Shown: positions 26,560-37,225, counted from the first letter of the stretch. The stretch: DNA of 64,000 nt from Sphingosinicella microcystinivorans (GCF_027941835.1 NZ_CP116005.1:3983501-4047500); one strand, 5' to 3'. The notes: generated from the letters alone by a model not told the origin. Numbers and translations: made by a program.

Positions 26560-27723
26560 ATGAAAATCCATCCGCTGATTACCGATACGGAGACGCTCGC
26601 CGCCTTCTGTGCCCGCCTCGCCACCGCCGACTACATCGCCGTCGACACCGAGTTCATGCGCGAGAACACCTACTGGGCCGACCTCTGCCTGATCCAGCTC
26701 GCCTCGCCCGACGAGGCCGCCGCCGTGGACCCGAAGGCGAGCGGGCTCGATCTCGCGCCGCTGCTGGCGCTGCTGGTCGAGGCCGAGGTGCTGAAGATCT
26801 TCCATGCGGGCGGGCAGGACATCGAGATCATCCACAACATGACCGGCAAGACCCCCTCGCCCGTGTTCGACACACAGGTGGCGGCGATGGCGCTCGGCAT
26901 GGGCGAGCAGGTCAGCTACATCAACCTCGTCGCCTCGTTCACCGGCGCGCACCTCGACAAGGGCGCGCGGTTCACCGACTGGGCGCGGCGGCCGCTCGAC
27001 AAGCGCCAGCTCGACTACGCGATCGGCGACGTCACCCACCTCATCCAGCTTTTCCCCAAGCTGCTCGGCCGCCTCAAGAAGACCGGGCGCGGCGAATGGC
27101 TCGACGAGGAGATGGCGCGGCTGACGGCGCCGGAGAACTACGTCAACGACCCGTGGACGGCGTGGCAGCGCATCCGCCTGCCGAGCCGCAAGGCCGATGC
27201 GCTCGGCCGCCTGAAGGCGCTGGCCGCGTGGCGCGAGATCGAGGCGCAGCGCCGCGACCTGCCGCGCGGGCGCATCGTGAAGGACGAGACGCTCGCCGAT
27301 CTCGCCGCGCATCCGCCCGGCGATCAGGAGGCGCTGGGGCGCGTGCGCGGGCTTTCGAAGACGTGGACGACGAACGACATGGGCGCGCGGCTGATGGAGG
27401 CGGTGGCCGCCGCCGTGCCGCTTCCCGAAAGCGAGATGCCGGAGCGCGACGCGGGCAAGCCGCGCCTCGGCTCCGATGCCGTGCTCGTCGCCGACCTCCT
27501 GAAGCTGCTTCTGAAGATCTGCTGCAAGGAGGCTGATGTCGCACCGAAACTCATCGGAAAGGCGGATCACCTCGAAGCGCTCGCGGCCGGTGTCCGCGAC
27601 GGGCTGCCGCTGCTGAACGGCTGGCGTTTCGAGGTGTTCGGCCGCGACGCGCTCGCACTCGTCGAGGGGCGGCTGAGCTTCGCCGTGCAGAACGGCAAGC
27701 TGAGGATGACCGAACTCACCTGA
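26560..27723 (+). CDS. rnd: ribonuclease D
   Basis: 3'-5' exoribonuclease in tRNA maturation. 387 residues. The DEDD motifs are VDTEF (about 25-29), HAGGQDIEIIH (about 82-92) and the YxxxD element in DYAIGDVTHLIQLF (about 150-163). HRDC-type helical domains follow (about 210-385). The ATG at 26560 is preferred because MKIHPLITDTE matches the usual N-terminus; another in-frame ATG lies at 26527. It is divergent from aspS and convergent with ppx. Confidence 0.94.
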   Translation: MKIHPLITDTETLAAFCARLATADYIAVDTEFMRENTYWADLCLIQLASPDEAAAVDPKASGLDLAPLLALLVEAEVLKIFHAGGQDIEIIHNMTGKTPSPVFDTQVAAMALGMGEQVSYINLVASFTGAHLDKGARFTDWARRPLDKRQLDYAIGDVTHLIQLFPKLLGRLKKTGRGEWLDEEMARLTAPENYVNDPWTAWQRIRLPSRKADALGRLKALAAWREIEAQRRDLPRGRIVKDETLADLAAHPPGDQEALGRVRGLSKTWTTNDMGARLMEAVAAAVPLPESEMPERDAGKPRLGSDAVLVADLLKLLLKICCKEADVAPKLIGKADHLEALAAGVRDGLPLLNGWRFEVFGRDALALVEGRLSFAVQNGKLRMTELT

Positions 27724-27772
27724 CGCCGAGAGGCACCGGGAGGCGCCGGGCGAACAGGACGCGAAAGGCCTG

Positions 27773-29284
27773 TCAGGCCTTCTCCACCGCGAAGACCGCG
27801 GACAGGCCCATCGCCGCCGCGAGCGCCTCGTGGCGGCGCGCCACGACCTCGGCATAGAGCGGCTGGTAGCGCGGCGTCAGCGTCAGCACGAGGCGGCCGT
27901 TCTCGCGGTAGATGCGGCTCTTTTCGAGCGGCCTTGCCGTGCCCGCCGTGAGCCGCTGGCCGAGCCGCAGCGCAAGCCCCCACTTGAACGCGCGCGCCAG
28001 TTCCTCGCGGGCCGCGAGACGGGGCAGATCGGCAATCGCCGGGTCGTTCGCGGACCCGCCGTAAGCCGCGAAAAGCGCCGCGCCGAGCAGCGCGCGCTCG
28101 CGCCCGTCGATGCCGACCCAGTTGCCGTGCAGCGCAAGCTCCAGCCCCCGCTCCGCGCGGAAATCCGGGTGCGCGCGCCACGCCGTGTCGGCGAGCACGC
28201 AGGCGACGAGGCGCAGACGCGTATGGTGCGGCATCTCCGGCGTGAACATGCCGTTCATCCATTCCATCAGCGCCTCGGCGTGCAGCGGGAAACGGCCCTG
28301 TATGGCGCCCTCCTGCCGGGCGGCCGAGATGAGCGGGTCCTCGCGCTGAACGTCCTTCGGCAGGTCCGCGTAGAGGATGCCCTCGCGAATGCCGTAGGAC
28401 GAGGCGATGACGCCGCCGCTGCCGAGCCGCTTCACGACCGAGCGCAGCAGCAGCGCGGCGCCCGGAAGCTGCGGGATGCGCGCCGAGGACAGGCGCGGAA
28501 TCGCGCGCAGGCGCTTCGGGCTGAGGTTGGGCAGCGCGCGCGCCATGTGATCAATGGCGGCGACATCCATCGCATACTGGTGCACGACCGGCAGCGGGTA
28601 GTCGGCGAGGTGCATGTGGAGCTGCGCGAGCGCGCGCCACGAGCCGCCGACCATGTAGAAGGGCAGCCCCTTCCCGTCCGCCGCCCACTTCACCTCGCCG
28701 AGCGCCTTCTTCACCAGCCTGCCGAGCGACCGCCCGCCCGCCTTGCGCGCCGCATCGAGCTTCAGCGCGCCGATGGGCAGCGACAAATGGCTGTGCGGCT
28801 TGCCCTTCCTGACGCGCACCAGCTCGAGGCTGCCGCCGCCGAGATCGCCGACAACGCCGTCCGCGTTCGGGATGCCGGCGATGACGCCGTAGGCGGCAAG
28901 CCGGGCTTCCTCCGCGCCGCTCAGCACGCGCACGTCGAGCGCGCAGCGCCTCCGCGCCATGTCGAGGAAGGCGTCGCGGTTCCGCGCGTCGCGCACCGCG
29001 GCCGTCGCGAAGGCGTAGAGCCGGACGACATTCATGTCGTCGCACAGCAGGCGGAAGCGGGTGAGCGCCACGCGCGCGGTCTCAAGCCCCTCGGGCGTGA
29101 TGGCGCCGGTGTCGGCGACGCCGCGCCCCAGCCCGGCCATCACCTTCTCGTTGAACAGCACCAGCGGCGTGCGCCGGTCGCCGCGAAAAGCGACGAGGCG
29201 AATCGAGTTCGAGCCGATGTCGATGACGGCGCTGACCGGAATGTCCCCGGCCCGGCGGCGCTCATTCTTCGTGCTCAGCGCCAT
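27773..29284 (-). CDS. ppx: exopolyphosphatase (Ppx/GppA family)
   Basis: Hydrolyses terminal phosphates of polyphosphate or the gamma-5' phosphate of pppGpp. 503 residues of the actin-like ATPase superfamily. Seen: IDIGSNSIRLVAF (about 21-33), LSGAEEARLAAYGV, and the second phosphate loop GDLGGGSLELVRV. The C-terminal HD-like helical part is present (RLRLVACVLADTAW). It lies 82 bases downstream of ppk1 on the same strand, the classical ppk-ppx arrangement, so synthesis and breakdown of polyphosphate are probably co-regulated. Confidence 0.93.
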   Translation of the reverse strand: MALSTKNERRRAGDIPVSAVIDIGSNSIRLVAFRGDRRTPLVLFNEKVMAGLGRGVADTGAITPEGLETARVALTRFRLLCDDMNVVRLYAFATAAVRDARNRDAFLDMARRRCALDVRVLSGAEEARLAAYGVIAGIPNADGVVGDLGGGSLELVRVRKGKPHSHLSLPIGALKLDAARKAGGRSLGRLVKKALGEVKWAADGKGLPFYMVGGSWRALAQLHMHLADYPLPVVHQYAMDVAAIDHMARALPNLSPKRLRAIPRLSSARIPQLPGAALLLRSVVKRLGSGGVIASSYGIREGILYADLPKDVQREDPLISAARQEGAIQGRFPLHAEALMEWMNGMFTPEMPHHTRLRLVACVLADTAWRAHPDFRAERGLELALHGNWVGIDGRERALLGAALFAAYGGSANDPAIADLPRLAAREELARAFKWGLALRLGQRLTAGTARPLEKSRIYRENGRLVLTLTPRYQPLYAEVVARRHEALAAAMGLSAVFAVEKA

Positions 29285-29351
29285 TCGCTTGCCCCTGTCG
29301 TCGCGCCCTGTCGCCGCAATGCGCCCGGCAATAACGGCTGGCTTGCCCCGA

Positions 29352-29377
29352 GTCTATTCGGCGGGTCTATTCGGCAG
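29352..29377. repeat. 13-bp tandem duplication across the ppk1 stop codon
   Basis: GTCTATTCGGCGG at 29352-29364 is followed at once by GTCTATTCGGCAG at 29365-29377, differing at one base. The second copy carries the ppk1 stop codon on the minus strand (TAG at 29369-29367), so the tail codons GCC GAA TAG appear again just downstream. Confidence 0.85.
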
Positions 29378-31532
29378 CGGCCGCCGAAAGGCCCGCGTCG
29401 GGGTCCGAAAGGTAGAGACGGGGCACGGGGGCGGCGGCCTTGATGGCCGCGCCGCGGCCGGAAAGCGACGGATTCGTCATGAAATAGCGGTGCAGGTTGA
29501 ACGGCTCGCCCGCCGAGGCGATGCGCTCATAGGTCCCGTCCGGATGCAGTTCCCACGACTGCTCGGTGTCCTTGAGATTGGCGAGCATCACCTGATCGAG
29601 AATCTGCGCGTGCACGGTGGCGTTCTCGATGGGAACGAGCAGCTCGACGCGGCGGTCGAAGTTGCGCGGCATCCAGTCCGCCGACGAGGTGAACAGCAGC
29701 GCCTTGCGCGAGGGCAGCGCGCTGCCGTTCGCGAAGGCGACGATGCGGCTGTGCTCGAGGAAGCGCCCGACGATGGAGCGGACGCGGATGTTCTCCGAAA
29801 GCCCGCGCACGCCGGGACGCAGGCAGCAGATGCCGCGGATCACGAGCTCGATGGGAACGCCCGCGGCGCTCGCCTCGTAGAGCTTGTCGATGATCGCCGG
29901 ATCGACGAGCGAGTTCATCTTCGCCCAGATGCCGCTCGGCCGGCCGCCTTCCGCGTTCGCGATCTCCGCGTCGATGAGCGCGGTGAGCTTCTGGCGCATC
30001 CCGCTCGGCGAGATGGTCATGGCTTCGAGCCCGCGCGGCTCCACGTAGCTCGTCACGTAGTTGAAGATCTGCGCGGCGTCGCGGCCGAGCTTCGGATCGG
30101 CGGTGAAGAAGCTGAGGTCGGTGTAGATGCGCGCCGTGACCGGGTGATAATTGCCGGTGCCGAGGTGGCAGTAGGTGCGCAGCGAGCCGTTCTCGCGGCG
30201 CACGACGAGCGAGATCTTGGCGTGCGTCTTCCAGTCGATGAAGCCGTAGACGACCTGCACGCCCGCGCGCTCCAGCGCCGCCGCCCACACGAGGTTCTGC
30301 TCCTCGTCGAAGCGGGCCTTGAGTTCCACGACCGCCGTGACGGACTTGCCCGCCTCCGCCGCATCGACGAGCGCGCGGACCACGGCGGACTGCTTGCCCG
30401 CGCGGTAGAGCGTCTGCTTGATCGCCACCACGTCCGGGTCCGCCGCCGCCTGCCTGAGGAAGGCGAGCACGACGTCGAAGCTCTCGTAGGGGTGATGGAC
30501 GACGATGTCCTTGGCGCGGATCGCCGCGAAGCAATCGCCGCCGTACTCGCGGATGCGCTCCGGGAAGCGCGGCGTGTAGGGCTCGAACTTGAGGTCCGGG
30601 CGGTCCTCCTCGACGAGCTGGGCGAGGTCGGCGATGCCGATGATGCCGGAGACGGGGGTGACGTCGCGGTCGTCGATGTGGAGCGCCTGCTGGACCATCT
30701 GGTGGAGGCGCGGCGGCGTGCCGTCCTCGATCTTCAGGCGGATGACACGGCCGCGGCGGCGGCGCTTGATCGCGGTCTGGAAGAAGCGCACGAGGTCCTC
30801 GGCCTCCTCCTCCACCTCGATGTCGCTGTCGCGGATGACGCGGAACACGCCGTCGCCGATGATCCTGAAGTTGGGGAACAGGTCGTCCGCGAAGATGCGC
30901 ACGACGTCCTCAAGCGCAATGTAGCGCGCCTGCGGCCCCGGCAGCCGCACGAAGCGGGCGAGCGGTGCGGGCATCATCACCAGCGCGAGCAGCTCCTCGC
31001 CGTCCGATCTGCGCTTCAGCTCCATCGTCAGCGCGAGGCCGCGGTTGGGGATGAACGGGAACGGGTGCGCCGGGTCGATCGCCTGCGGCGTCAGCACCGG
31101 GAATATCTGCTCGCGGAAATAGGTCTCCAGCCAGCTTTCGTCCTCGGGGGAAAGCTCGGGGCCTTTCAGGACCTGGAAACCCGCGCCGGCAAGCTCGTCG
31201 GAGAGCGCGCGCCAGACGTTCTGCTGCTGCCGCATCAGCGCATCGGCGCGCGCCGTGACGGCGGCGAGCTGCTGCGCGGGGGTGGCGCCGTCGGGGCTGA
31301 GAAGCTCGACGCCCTCCTCCACCTGCCCGTGCAGGCCCGCCACGCGGACCATGTAGAACTCGTCGAGATTGGCGCCGGAGATCGACAGGAACCTCAGGCG
31401 TTCGAGCAGCGGGTGGCGGGGATTCTCGGCCTCTTCGAGCACGCGGGCGTTGAAGGCCAGCCACGACAGCTCGCGATTGAAATACCGTGCGTTACCGTTC
31501 CCTACAGGCTTGATACTATTTCGCTTCGCCAC
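29367..31532 (-). CDS. ppk1: polyphosphate kinase 1
   Basis: Makes polyphosphate from ATP. About 721 residues from the GTG at 31532; an in-frame GTG at 31556 would add eight residues and neither has a strong ribosome site. Seen: the N-terminal [20 protein letters not shown] and, in the catalytic phospholipase-D-like region, [11 protein letters not shown] and the HLGTGNYHP segment with the autophosphorylated histidine. The start lies inside hdaA, so the two are translationally coupled, as in Caulobacter-type hdaA-ppk gene order. Confidence 0.95.
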   Translation of the reverse strand: MAKRNSIKPVGNGNARYFNRELSWLAFNARVLEEAENPRHPLLERLRFLSISGANLDEFYMVRVAGLHGQVEEGVELLSPDGATPAQQLAAVTARADALMRQQQNVWRALSDELAGAGFQVLKGPELSPEDESWLETYFREQIFPVLTPQAIDPAHPFPFIPNRGLALTMELKRRSDGEELLALVMMPAPLARFVRLPGPQARYIALEDVVRIFADDLFPNFRIIGDGVFRVIRDSDIEVEEEAEDLVRFFQTAIKRRRRGRVIRLKIEDGTPPRLHQMVQQALHIDDRDVTPVSGIIGIADLAQLVEEDRPDLKFEPYTPRFPERIREYGGDCFAAIRAKDIVVHHPYESFDVVLAFLRQAAADPDVVAIKQTLYRAGKQSAVVRALVDAAEAGKSVTAVVELKARFDEEQNLVWAAALERAGVQVVYGFIDWKTHAKISLVVRRENGSLRTYCHLGTGNYHPVTARIYTDLSFFTADPKLGRDAAQIFNYVTSYVEPRGLEAMTISPSGMRQKLTALIDAEIANAEGGRPSGIWAKMNSLVDPAIIDKLYEASAAGVPIELVIRGICCLRPGVRGLSENIRVRSIVGRFLEHSRIVAFANGSALPSRKALLFTSSADWMPRNFDRRVELLVPIENATVHAQILDQVMLANLKDTEQSWELHPDGTYERIASAGEPFNLHRYFMTNPSLSGRGAAIKAAAPVPRLYLSDPDAGLSAAAAE

Positions 31533-32154
31533 TTTCGTTTCCGTCCACCGTATCACCCAACCGCAGCGCCTCGCGCACCAGCGGCACGGTCACGGCGCGT
31601 TGCCCCGCAAGGGCGGCGGCGTCGATCGCGGCGACAGCGGATGCGGCAGCGGCAAAGCTGCGTTCGATCCGTTGTACCATATACTCTATGACAATTGGTG
31701 AAACGCGCAGGCCACGTTCGCGAAAAGATTTTGCAACGATTTCTGCGAGCAGGACGTCGTCCGGGGCGTCGATCCGGACGATTCCGGCCGCGGCGAGGCG
31801 GGAGCGCAGGTCCGGCAGCCGCACGTCCCATTCGCCGGGCGGTGTCCGCGCCGCGACGAGCAGCGCCGGGCCGCTCCCTTGCGCGGCGTTCCAGGCGTGG
31901 AACATCGCGGTTTCGTCGCGGCCGGGCGCGTCGGCATCGTCGAAGATGCGCGCCGCGCCAGGCCGCCGCCCGGCGAACAGCCGCAGCAAATGGCTCTTCC
32001 CCGAGCCTTCGGGACCGACGACGATCAGCGTCCGCGACGGCCAGTCCGCCCAGCGGTCGAGCATGGCGACCGCGGCGGCGTTGGCCCCGGAGATGTAGAA
32101 ATCTGCTTCCCCGTCGGCCGACCGGTATTCGAGCGGCAGCGCGAACTGGCTCAT
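31516..32154 (-). CDS. hdaA: HdaA, DnaA-related regulator of replication initiation
   Basis: Promotes ATP hydrolysis by DnaA after replication starts. 212 residues. The N-terminal QFALPL (3-8) is the sliding-clamp binding motif of Hda proteins, and GPEGSGKS (47-54) is Walker A. The AAA+ fold with a DnaA-like lid ([21 protein letters not shown]) follows. No DnaA domain IV for DNA binding is present, as expected. The start codon overlaps the perM stop by four bases (ATGA), and the 3' end overlaps ppk1. Confidence 0.93.
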   Translation of the reverse strand: MSQFALPLEYRSADGEADFYISGANAAAVAMLDRWADWPSRTLIVVGPEGSGKSHLLRLFAGRRPGAARIFDDADAPGRDETAMFHAWNAAQGSGPALLVAARTPPGEWDVRLPDLRSRLAAAGIVRIDAPDDVLLAEIVAKSFRERGLRVSPIVIEYMVQRIERSFAAAASAVAAIDAAALAGQRAVTVPLVREALRLGDTVDGNESGEAK

Positions 32155-33248
32155 GCGGAAACGGTCACGTCCTCTGGAGGCGGCTCGTCCTCGTCCATGA
32201 ACAGCGGGCTTTTCAGATATTCGCCGAGCAGCCAGCGCATGACGACGCCGAGAACCGCCGCCACGGGCACCGCGAGGAACACGCCGAGGATGCCCAGAAG
32301 CTCGCCGCCCGCGAACACGGCGAACAGCACCCACAGCGGATGCAGGCCGATGCGGTTGCCGATGAGGTTCGGCGTCAGCACCGTGCTTTCGAGGATCTGG
32401 CCGACGAAGAAGATGACGAGGATGAGGCCGAGGTGCAGCACGTCCGGCCCCCACTGGCCGAGGCCGACGAGGAGACCGAGCCCGACCGAGACGACGACGC
32501 CGAGATAAGGCACGAAGCCGAGCACGCCCGCGAGCGTGCCGAGCACGAGCGCGTAGTTGAGGCCAAGGAGGCTCCAGCCGACCGAATAGAAGATGGCAAG
32601 CGACAGGCAGACGAGCGACTGGCCGCGCACGAAACCCGCGAGCGCCGCGTCCGATTCGCCGAGCAGGCGGCGGATCGTCCCAGCGTAGCGGGGCGGCCAC
32701 CACGCGTTGATCCGCGCCGTCAGCACGTCGTAGTCGCGCAGCGCATAGAAGGCGACGACGGGCATCATCACGAACAGCGCCAGCAGGTTGAAGACCGCGA
32801 GGCCGCGGCTCAGAATGCCGGTGGCGAGGGTGCTGAGCCACGCCGCGGCGCGGTGCATCAGGTCGTTGGTGAAGGTTTCCAGCGCCACGACGTCGCCGGC
32901 CGCATCGGAAAGTCGCTCCACCAAAGGCCCAAGGGACTGAATGAGTTGCGGCAGGTTCTGCACAAGCTGCTGGAACTGCGCGACCACGAGCGGCGCCATC
33001 GCGAGGATGAGCAGCGCGAACACGCCGAAGAAGCCGATCAGGATCAGCATCGCGGCCGCCCAGCGCGGCACGCCGCGCGCTTCCAGCCGGTCCGCCACGG
33101 GGTCGAGCAGGTAGGCGATGACGAGCCCCGCGATGAACGGCCCGAGCACGCCGCGCGTGGCATAGGCGAACCACAGGATGATCGCAGCGACGAGAATCCA
33201 GCGGATCGGGATTCGCCGCCGACCGCCGAGGACGGCGCCGTCGATCAC
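32151..33248 (-). CDS. AI-2E/PerM family membrane permease
   Basis: 365 residues and about eight membrane segments; family motifs include the ending of the fourth segment NLLALFVMMPVVAFYALRDY and GFVPYLGVVVSVG near residue 250. Members have been linked to autoinducer-2 export, sodium/proton exchange or envelope functions, but the transported compound is unknown here. The GTG at 33248 overlaps the upstream gene's stop by four bases (GTGA) and its own stop overlaps hdaA. The perM-hda neighbourhood is also found in gammaproteobacteria. Confidence 0.88.
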   Translation of the reverse strand: MIDGAVLGGRRRIPIRWILVAAIILWFAYATRGVLGPFIAGLVIAYLLDPVADRLEARGVPRWAAAMLILIGFFGVFALLILAMAPLVVAQFQQLVQNLPQLIQSLGPLVERLSDAAGDVVALETFTNDLMHRAAAWLSTLATGILSRGLAVFNLLALFVMMPVVAFYALRDYDVLTARINAWWPPRYAGTIRRLLGESDAALAGFVRGQSLVCLSLAIFYSVGWSLLGLNYALVLGTLAGVLGFVPYLGVVVSVGLGLLVGLGQWGPDVLHLGLILVIFFVGQILESTVLTPNLIGNRIGLHPLWVLFAVFAGGELLGILGVFLAVPVAAVLGVVMRWLLGEYLKSPLFMDEDEPPPEDVTVSA

Positions 33249-34555
33249 CGCTCGTCGCCGTTCGCGGGCGGCATCAGGTCGCGCGGCCCGTCGCTCTCGG
33301 TGACGCCGTCGTCCGCGAGCGGGAGCGCCGGCAGCGCCACGATGGGACGCGGCAGCGGCGCCTCGCCTTCCGCCCGGCGGCGAAGCCGGCTGCCGTCGAG
33401 GCGCCAGCCGCGCTGGTCGAGCGCGTAGCGGAGCATGGGATAATCGACCGCATGATTGATGCGCACCTGCGACATGCCGCCGATCGAGAGACCGAGCAGC
33501 GTGAGCCCGTCCACCTCCGGCACCGACCGGAGCGAGGCCTCGATCGTGTTCCAGCTCGCCGGGTCGGGGGTCGCGACGCTCACCGTGGTTCCCATCGACC
33601 CCAGCGCCTCCGCCGGATCGAGCACCGGCGACACGTCGACCGGCTCGATGGACAGCGTCAGCGTCGGGTCGGCGCGCAACACGCCGGACTGGAGCGCCCG
33701 CGCATAGGCGGCGTCGATGCGGCGCACGGCGGTGTCGAGCATGGCGTCGAGCTCGCCCGCCGCACCCGCGCGCAGGCGGAAGCGCGTCAGCACCTCCGAA
33801 TCCGGGCCGTGGCGGGCAAGGAAGGTGGCGACGATCGGCCCGCCCGGATAGGTGCGGTCGAGATGCGCCTCCGCCACCAGCAGGTTCTCGGCGCCATAGC
33901 GCGACAGGATCGAGCGCCACAGGCCGCGGTTGTCGCGCCGCGCCTGCCAGCCGGTCAGCAGCAGCGCGTCCGACGCATTGCCGCCCGCACGCACGTAGGA
34001 GATGGGACTGGAATCCGTGCCGAAGCGCGACCATGCCTGTAGCCACGGCGAGCGACCCTCGTAGACCGAGGTGACACCGCCGTCCGCGAGCACCGGCAGC
34101 AGCAGCATCGGCGCGGATTGCAGCACGCGCGCGTTCGCGGGAAGCCGCTCCCCGGCGCGCACGCGGTCGAACACGACGCCGAGCTTGCCGACATAGCGCT
34201 TGTCCGAGAAATGCTCTTCCTGCACCTCGACGCCGCTCACCATCGCCTCGATGGCGCTGTCCGGCAGCTTCGGCGCGCCCGAGGCGGCAACGCCCGTCAT
34301 CCGCGCATAAAGCTGCGGCCACGCCTGCCGCGCTGCCTCTCGGAACGCGGCGACGCGCGCGGCTTCCGCCGAGCCCGCAACCACGTCCACGTCGATGTCG
34401 CCGACGAGGAAGGCGCTGCCGCCCGCGGCGGGCGCCTCGGCCGGCGCTTCGGTCTCGGGGGCCGCGTCCTGCGCCAGCAGCGGCACGGCGACGGCCGCCG
34501 CGAGTGCCGCGACCACGGCCGCCATCCATCCGTTGAGCTTGCGTTTGAAGGTCAC
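33245..34555 (-). CDS. DUF2066-like exported protein
   Basis: 436 residues. A signal peptide (cleavage near PLLA-QD) leads to an acidic Ala/Glu/Pro linker. The region about 45-170 has the DUF2066 pattern: [19 protein letters not shown], a long helix, [12 protein letters not shown], then [12 protein letters not shown] second alpha/beta part follows. The assignment rests on pattern and on synteny: in Pseudomonas and relatives a DUF2066 gene lies between purM and the hda/perM genes, exactly as here. The function is unknown. It is divergent from purM with 72 bases between. Confidence 0.65.
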   Translation of the reverse strand: MTFKRKLNGWMAAVVAALAAAVAVPLLAQDAAPETEAPAEAPAAGGSAFLVGDIDVDVVAGSAEAARVAAFREAARQAWPQLYARMTGVAASGAPKLPDSAIEAMVSGVEVQEEHFSDKRYVGKLGVVFDRVRAGERLPANARVLQSAPMLLLPVLADGGVTSVYEGRSPWLQAWSRFGTDSSPISYVRAGGNASDALLLTGWQARRDNRGLWRSILSRYGAENLLVAEAHLDRTYPGGPIVATFLARHGPDSEVLTRFRLRAGAAGELDAMLDTAVRRIDAAYARALQSGVLRADPTLTLSIEPVDVSPVLDPAEALGSMGTTVSVATPDPASWNTIEASLRSVPEVDGLTLLGLSIGGMSQVRINHAVDYPMLRYALDQRGWRLDGSRLRRRAEGEAPLPRPIVALPALPLADDGVTESDGPRDLMPPANGDER

Positions 34556-34627
34556 GGCGCCTCTATGCCAAACACGGCGCGAATTGGGAGTCGAATATTT
34601 CGCGCTTCGGCGCTATGGCCGGGCGCC

Positions 34628-35719
34628 ATGACGGGCAAATCCTACAGCTACGCCGACGCGGGCGTCTCCATCGCGGCCGGAAACACCTTCGTGAAAGCCA
34701 TCTCCGCGCTGGTGAAGGCCACGGCGCGCCCCGGCGCGGACGCCGAGATCGGCGGCTTCGGCGCGTTCTTTGACCCCAAGGCGGCGGGCTTCAACGACCC
34801 GCTACTGGTCGCGGCAACGGACGGCGTCGGTACCAAGCTGAAACTCGCCATCGACACCGGCAGGCACGGCACGGTCGGCATCGACCTCGTCGCCATGTGC
34901 GTGAACGACCTCGTCGTGCAGGGCGCCGAACCCCTGTTTTTCCTCGACTATTTCGCGACAGGCAAGCTGGAGCAGGGCGTCGCCTCCGCCGTGGTCGCAG
35001 GCATCGCCGAAGGCTGCCGCATCGCGGGCTGCGCGCTCATCGGCGGCGAGACCGCCGAGATGCCAGGCATGTACGGCGCGGGCGACTACGACCTCGCGGG
35101 CTTCTCCGTGGGCGCGGTCGAGCGCGGGCAGCAGCTCACCGGCGAGCGCGTCGCGCACGGCGACGTGCTGCTCGGCATCGCCTCCTCCGGTTTCCATTCG
35201 AACGGCTACTCGCTCGTGCGCCGCATCGTGGCGGACAAGGGCCACGGGCTGGACACTCCTGCCCCGTTCGACGCGGGCCGGACACTCGGCGAGGCGCTGC
35301 TCGCGCCGACGCGTATCTACGTGAAGCCGCTGCTCCCGGAAATCCGCGCGGGCCGCATCAAGGCACTCGCGCACATCACCGGCGGCGGACTGCTGGAGAA
35401 CGTGCCGCGCGTGCTGCCGAAGGGCGCGCACGCCCGCATCGACACGGGCGCGTGGGCGCTGCCCCCGGCGTTCGCATGGCTCCAGCACGAAGGCCATATC
35501 GCCGCGGCGGAAATGGCGCGCACGTTCAACTGCGGCATAGGCATGGTCGTCGTGGTGGCTCCGGCTGACGTCGAAGCCACGCTCGGCGCGCTCGCCGCCG
35601 CGGGGGAAACCGTCTACATCATCGGCGCCATCGACGAAGGCGAGACCGGCTGCACCGTCACCGGCGACGCCGAGACATGGGGCAGCCGCGAGGCGTGGGA
35701 AGCCGTGCATGTCGCCTAA
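34628..35719 (+). CDS. purM: phosphoribosylformylglycinamidine cyclo-ligase
   Basis: Purine synthesis step five, closing AIR with ATP. 363 residues. The ATG at 34628 gives the typical N-terminus [13 protein letters not shown]. Seen: DGVGTKLK (about 61-68), [20 protein letters not shown] (about 138-157) and the C-terminal [12 protein letters not shown]. It overlaps purN by 11 bases, the usual coupled purM-purN pair. Confidence 0.97.
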   Translation: MTGKSYSYADAGVSIAAGNTFVKAISALVKATARPGADAEIGGFGAFFDPKAAGFNDPLLVAATDGVGTKLKLAIDTGRHGTVGIDLVAMCVNDLVVQGAEPLFFLDYFATGKLEQGVASAVVAGIAEGCRIAGCALIGGETAEMPGMYGAGDYDLAGFSVGAVERGQQLTGERVAHGDVLLGIASSGFHSNGYSLVRRIVADKGHGLDTPAPFDAGRTLGEALLAPTRIYVKPLLPEIRAGRIKALAHITGGGLLENVPRVLPKGAHARIDTGAWALPPAFAWLQHEGHIAAAEMARTFNCGIGMVVVVAPADVEATLGALAAAGETVYIIGAIDEGETGCTVTGDAETWGSREAWEAVHVA

Positions 35720-36305
35720 ACTCCGCGTCGGGGTGATGATCTCCGGGCGCGGCAGCAACATGGCCTCCATCCTTGCCGCCGCCGAGGCGCCCGACTGCCC
35801 CTACGAGGTGGTGCTCGTCGCCTCCAACAACCCGGCAGCCCCCGGCCTCGCCTTCGCGGACGAACGCGGCGTGGCCGTCTGGGCACACGACCATCGCGGC
35901 ATGAAGCGCGCCGAGTTCGACAGGCTGGTCGACGCGGCGATGCGCGCGGCGAACGTGCAGATGATCGCGCTCGCGGGCTACATGCGGCTGCTGTCGCCGG
36001 AGTTCGTGGAAAGCTGGGCAGGGCGCATCCTCAACATCCACCCGTCGCTGCTGCCCAGGTACAAGGGCCTCGACACGCACGCCCGCGCCATCGCGGCCGG
36101 GGACGGCGAAGCGGGCTGTTCGGTGCACATCGTGACGCCGGAACTCGACGACGGCCCCGTGGTGGCGCAGGCGCGCGTGCCGATCCTTGCCCACGACACG
36201 CCGGAAACGCTTGCAGAGCGCGTTCTGAAAGAGGAACATCGCCTGTATCCCGCAGCGCTTGCGAAATGTGCCGCCGATGTCCTCCGATCCGGAAATCCTG
36301 CTTGA
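35709..36305 (+). CDS. purN: phosphoribosylglycinamide formyltransferase
   Basis: Formylates GAR using 10-formyl-THF. 198 residues. Seen: the GAR-binding ISGRGSNM (10-17), the catalytic Asn-His in [14 protein letters not shown] (about 103-116) and the catalytic Asp region [17 protein letters not shown]. It starts within the end of purM and its own 3' end overlaps the next gene by 29 bases. Confidence 0.96.
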   Translation: MSPKLRVGVMISGRGSNMASILAAAEAPDCPYEVVLVASNNPAAPGLAFADERGVAVWAHDHRGMKRAEFDRLVDAAMRAANVQMIALAGYMRLLSPEFVESWAGRILNIHPSLLPRYKGLDTHARAIAAGDGEAGCSVHIVTPELDDGPVVAQARVPILAHDTPETLAERVLKEEHRLYPAALAKCAADVLRSGNPA

Positions 36306-36648
36306 AAACGTGCGCCGGCGGGCGCTCGCCCTGCCCGCCGCCGCCGAGAAACTGTCGCACGGCGCACCCGGCTTCTACGTGGAGAAGGGCAAGTTCTTCG
36401 CCTATTTCAGCGACGACCACCACGGCTGCGGCATCACCGCGCTGCTGGTGAAGACGAGCGGCCTCGAAGAGCAGGCCATGCTGATCGAGGCCGACCCCGA
36501 CCTCTACTACCGGCCGCCCTACCTCGGCCCCTACGGCTGGATCGGCATCCGTCTCGACCGGGGCGAGCCGGACTGGGAGCATGTGAACGACTGGCTGGTG
36601 AAAAGCTGGCGCCTGTCCGCGCCGAGGAAGCTCGCCGATGTCTTCTGA
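36277..36648 (+). CDS. MmcQ/YjbR family protein
   Basis: 123 residues of the YjbR-like fold (DUF419). Seen: LSHGAPGFYVEKGKFFAYFSDD (about 27-48) and the conserved ending PDWEHVNDWLVKSWRLSAPRK. The family has a double-wing fold suggested to bind DNA, but no proven role. The ATG at 36277 lies within purN, so translation is probably coupled to the purine genes. Confidence 0.85.
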   Translation: MSSDPEILLENVRRRALALPAAAEKLSHGAPGFYVEKGKFFAYFSDDHHGCGITALLVKTSGLEEQAMLIEADPDLYYRPPYLGPYGWIGIRLDRGEPDWEHVNDWLVKSWRLSAPRKLADVF

Positions 36649-37225
36649 TCCGGCGGAAACGCACGGGAAATACCGCCGACGCCTGTCGCTCGGCGAGATG
36701 ATCGCCATACTCGCGCTCGTGGTTTCGGCGCTGACGCTGCTCAACAACTATATCGGCCGCAAGGATGCGGAAACGGAACGGCTGGAACGCGTGAGCGCGC
36801 CCGTACCAAAACACGAGATCGGCCTGATCGCCGTCAGCGGCGGCGGCTCCGGCCTTGAATTCAAAGCGGCGGACTGCGCGCTGCAAGGCACGGAAATCCG
36901 TTTCCCGAGCGCACTCGGCGTCGAGCCGCAATCGACCGTTCTGGAACACCGCATCGAAACGGCGTGGTTCGAAAAGCCGCTGCTGAAGGCGATCGGCAAG
37001 GACGTACGGGAGGGCCGCGTGCCGGTGGCGATCAGCAGCCGCTGCGTGGGCGCGGACGGAACCCGCGTCGAGACGGCGATCTACGACGTCGCCTACCGCA
37101 TCGAGCCGCGCGTCGTGCTCGGCCGCACGGTCAAGCTTCGCGGGATGCTGCGACGCGAGGCCGTCCGTGGGGACGGCCTCGCCGAACTCGACAGGTTGTG
37201 GAAGCCTCAAACCTTGGTCCAGTGA
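36638..37225 (+). CDS. single-pass membrane protein of unknown function
   Basis: 195 residues with a basic N-terminus and one membrane helix (about 19-38, GEMIAILALVVSALTLLNNY). The remainder is a probably periplasmic, beta-rich domain (LIAVSGGGSGLEFKAADCALQ). No family is recognised. It overlaps the YjbR gene by 11 bases and its stop codon directly abuts the next ATG, so purM, purN, YjbR, this gene and the next form one tight run. Confidence 0.7.
   Translation: MSSDPAETHGKYRRRLSLGEMIAILALVVSALTLLNNYIGRKDAETERLERVSAPVPKHEIGLIAVSGGGSGLEFKAADCALQGTEIRFPSALGVEPQSTVLEHRIETAWFEKPLLKAIGKDVREGRVPVAISSRCVGADGTRVETAIYDVAYRIEPRVVLGRTVKLRGMLRREAVRGDGLAELDRLWKPQTLVQ

Noticed and set aside
27765-27781. 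Palindrome AAGGCCTG-T-CAGGCCTT over the ppx stop codon as terminator
   Set aside because: One-base centre and no T run; a hairpin would need to lose several pairs. Probably chance in GC-rich sequence.
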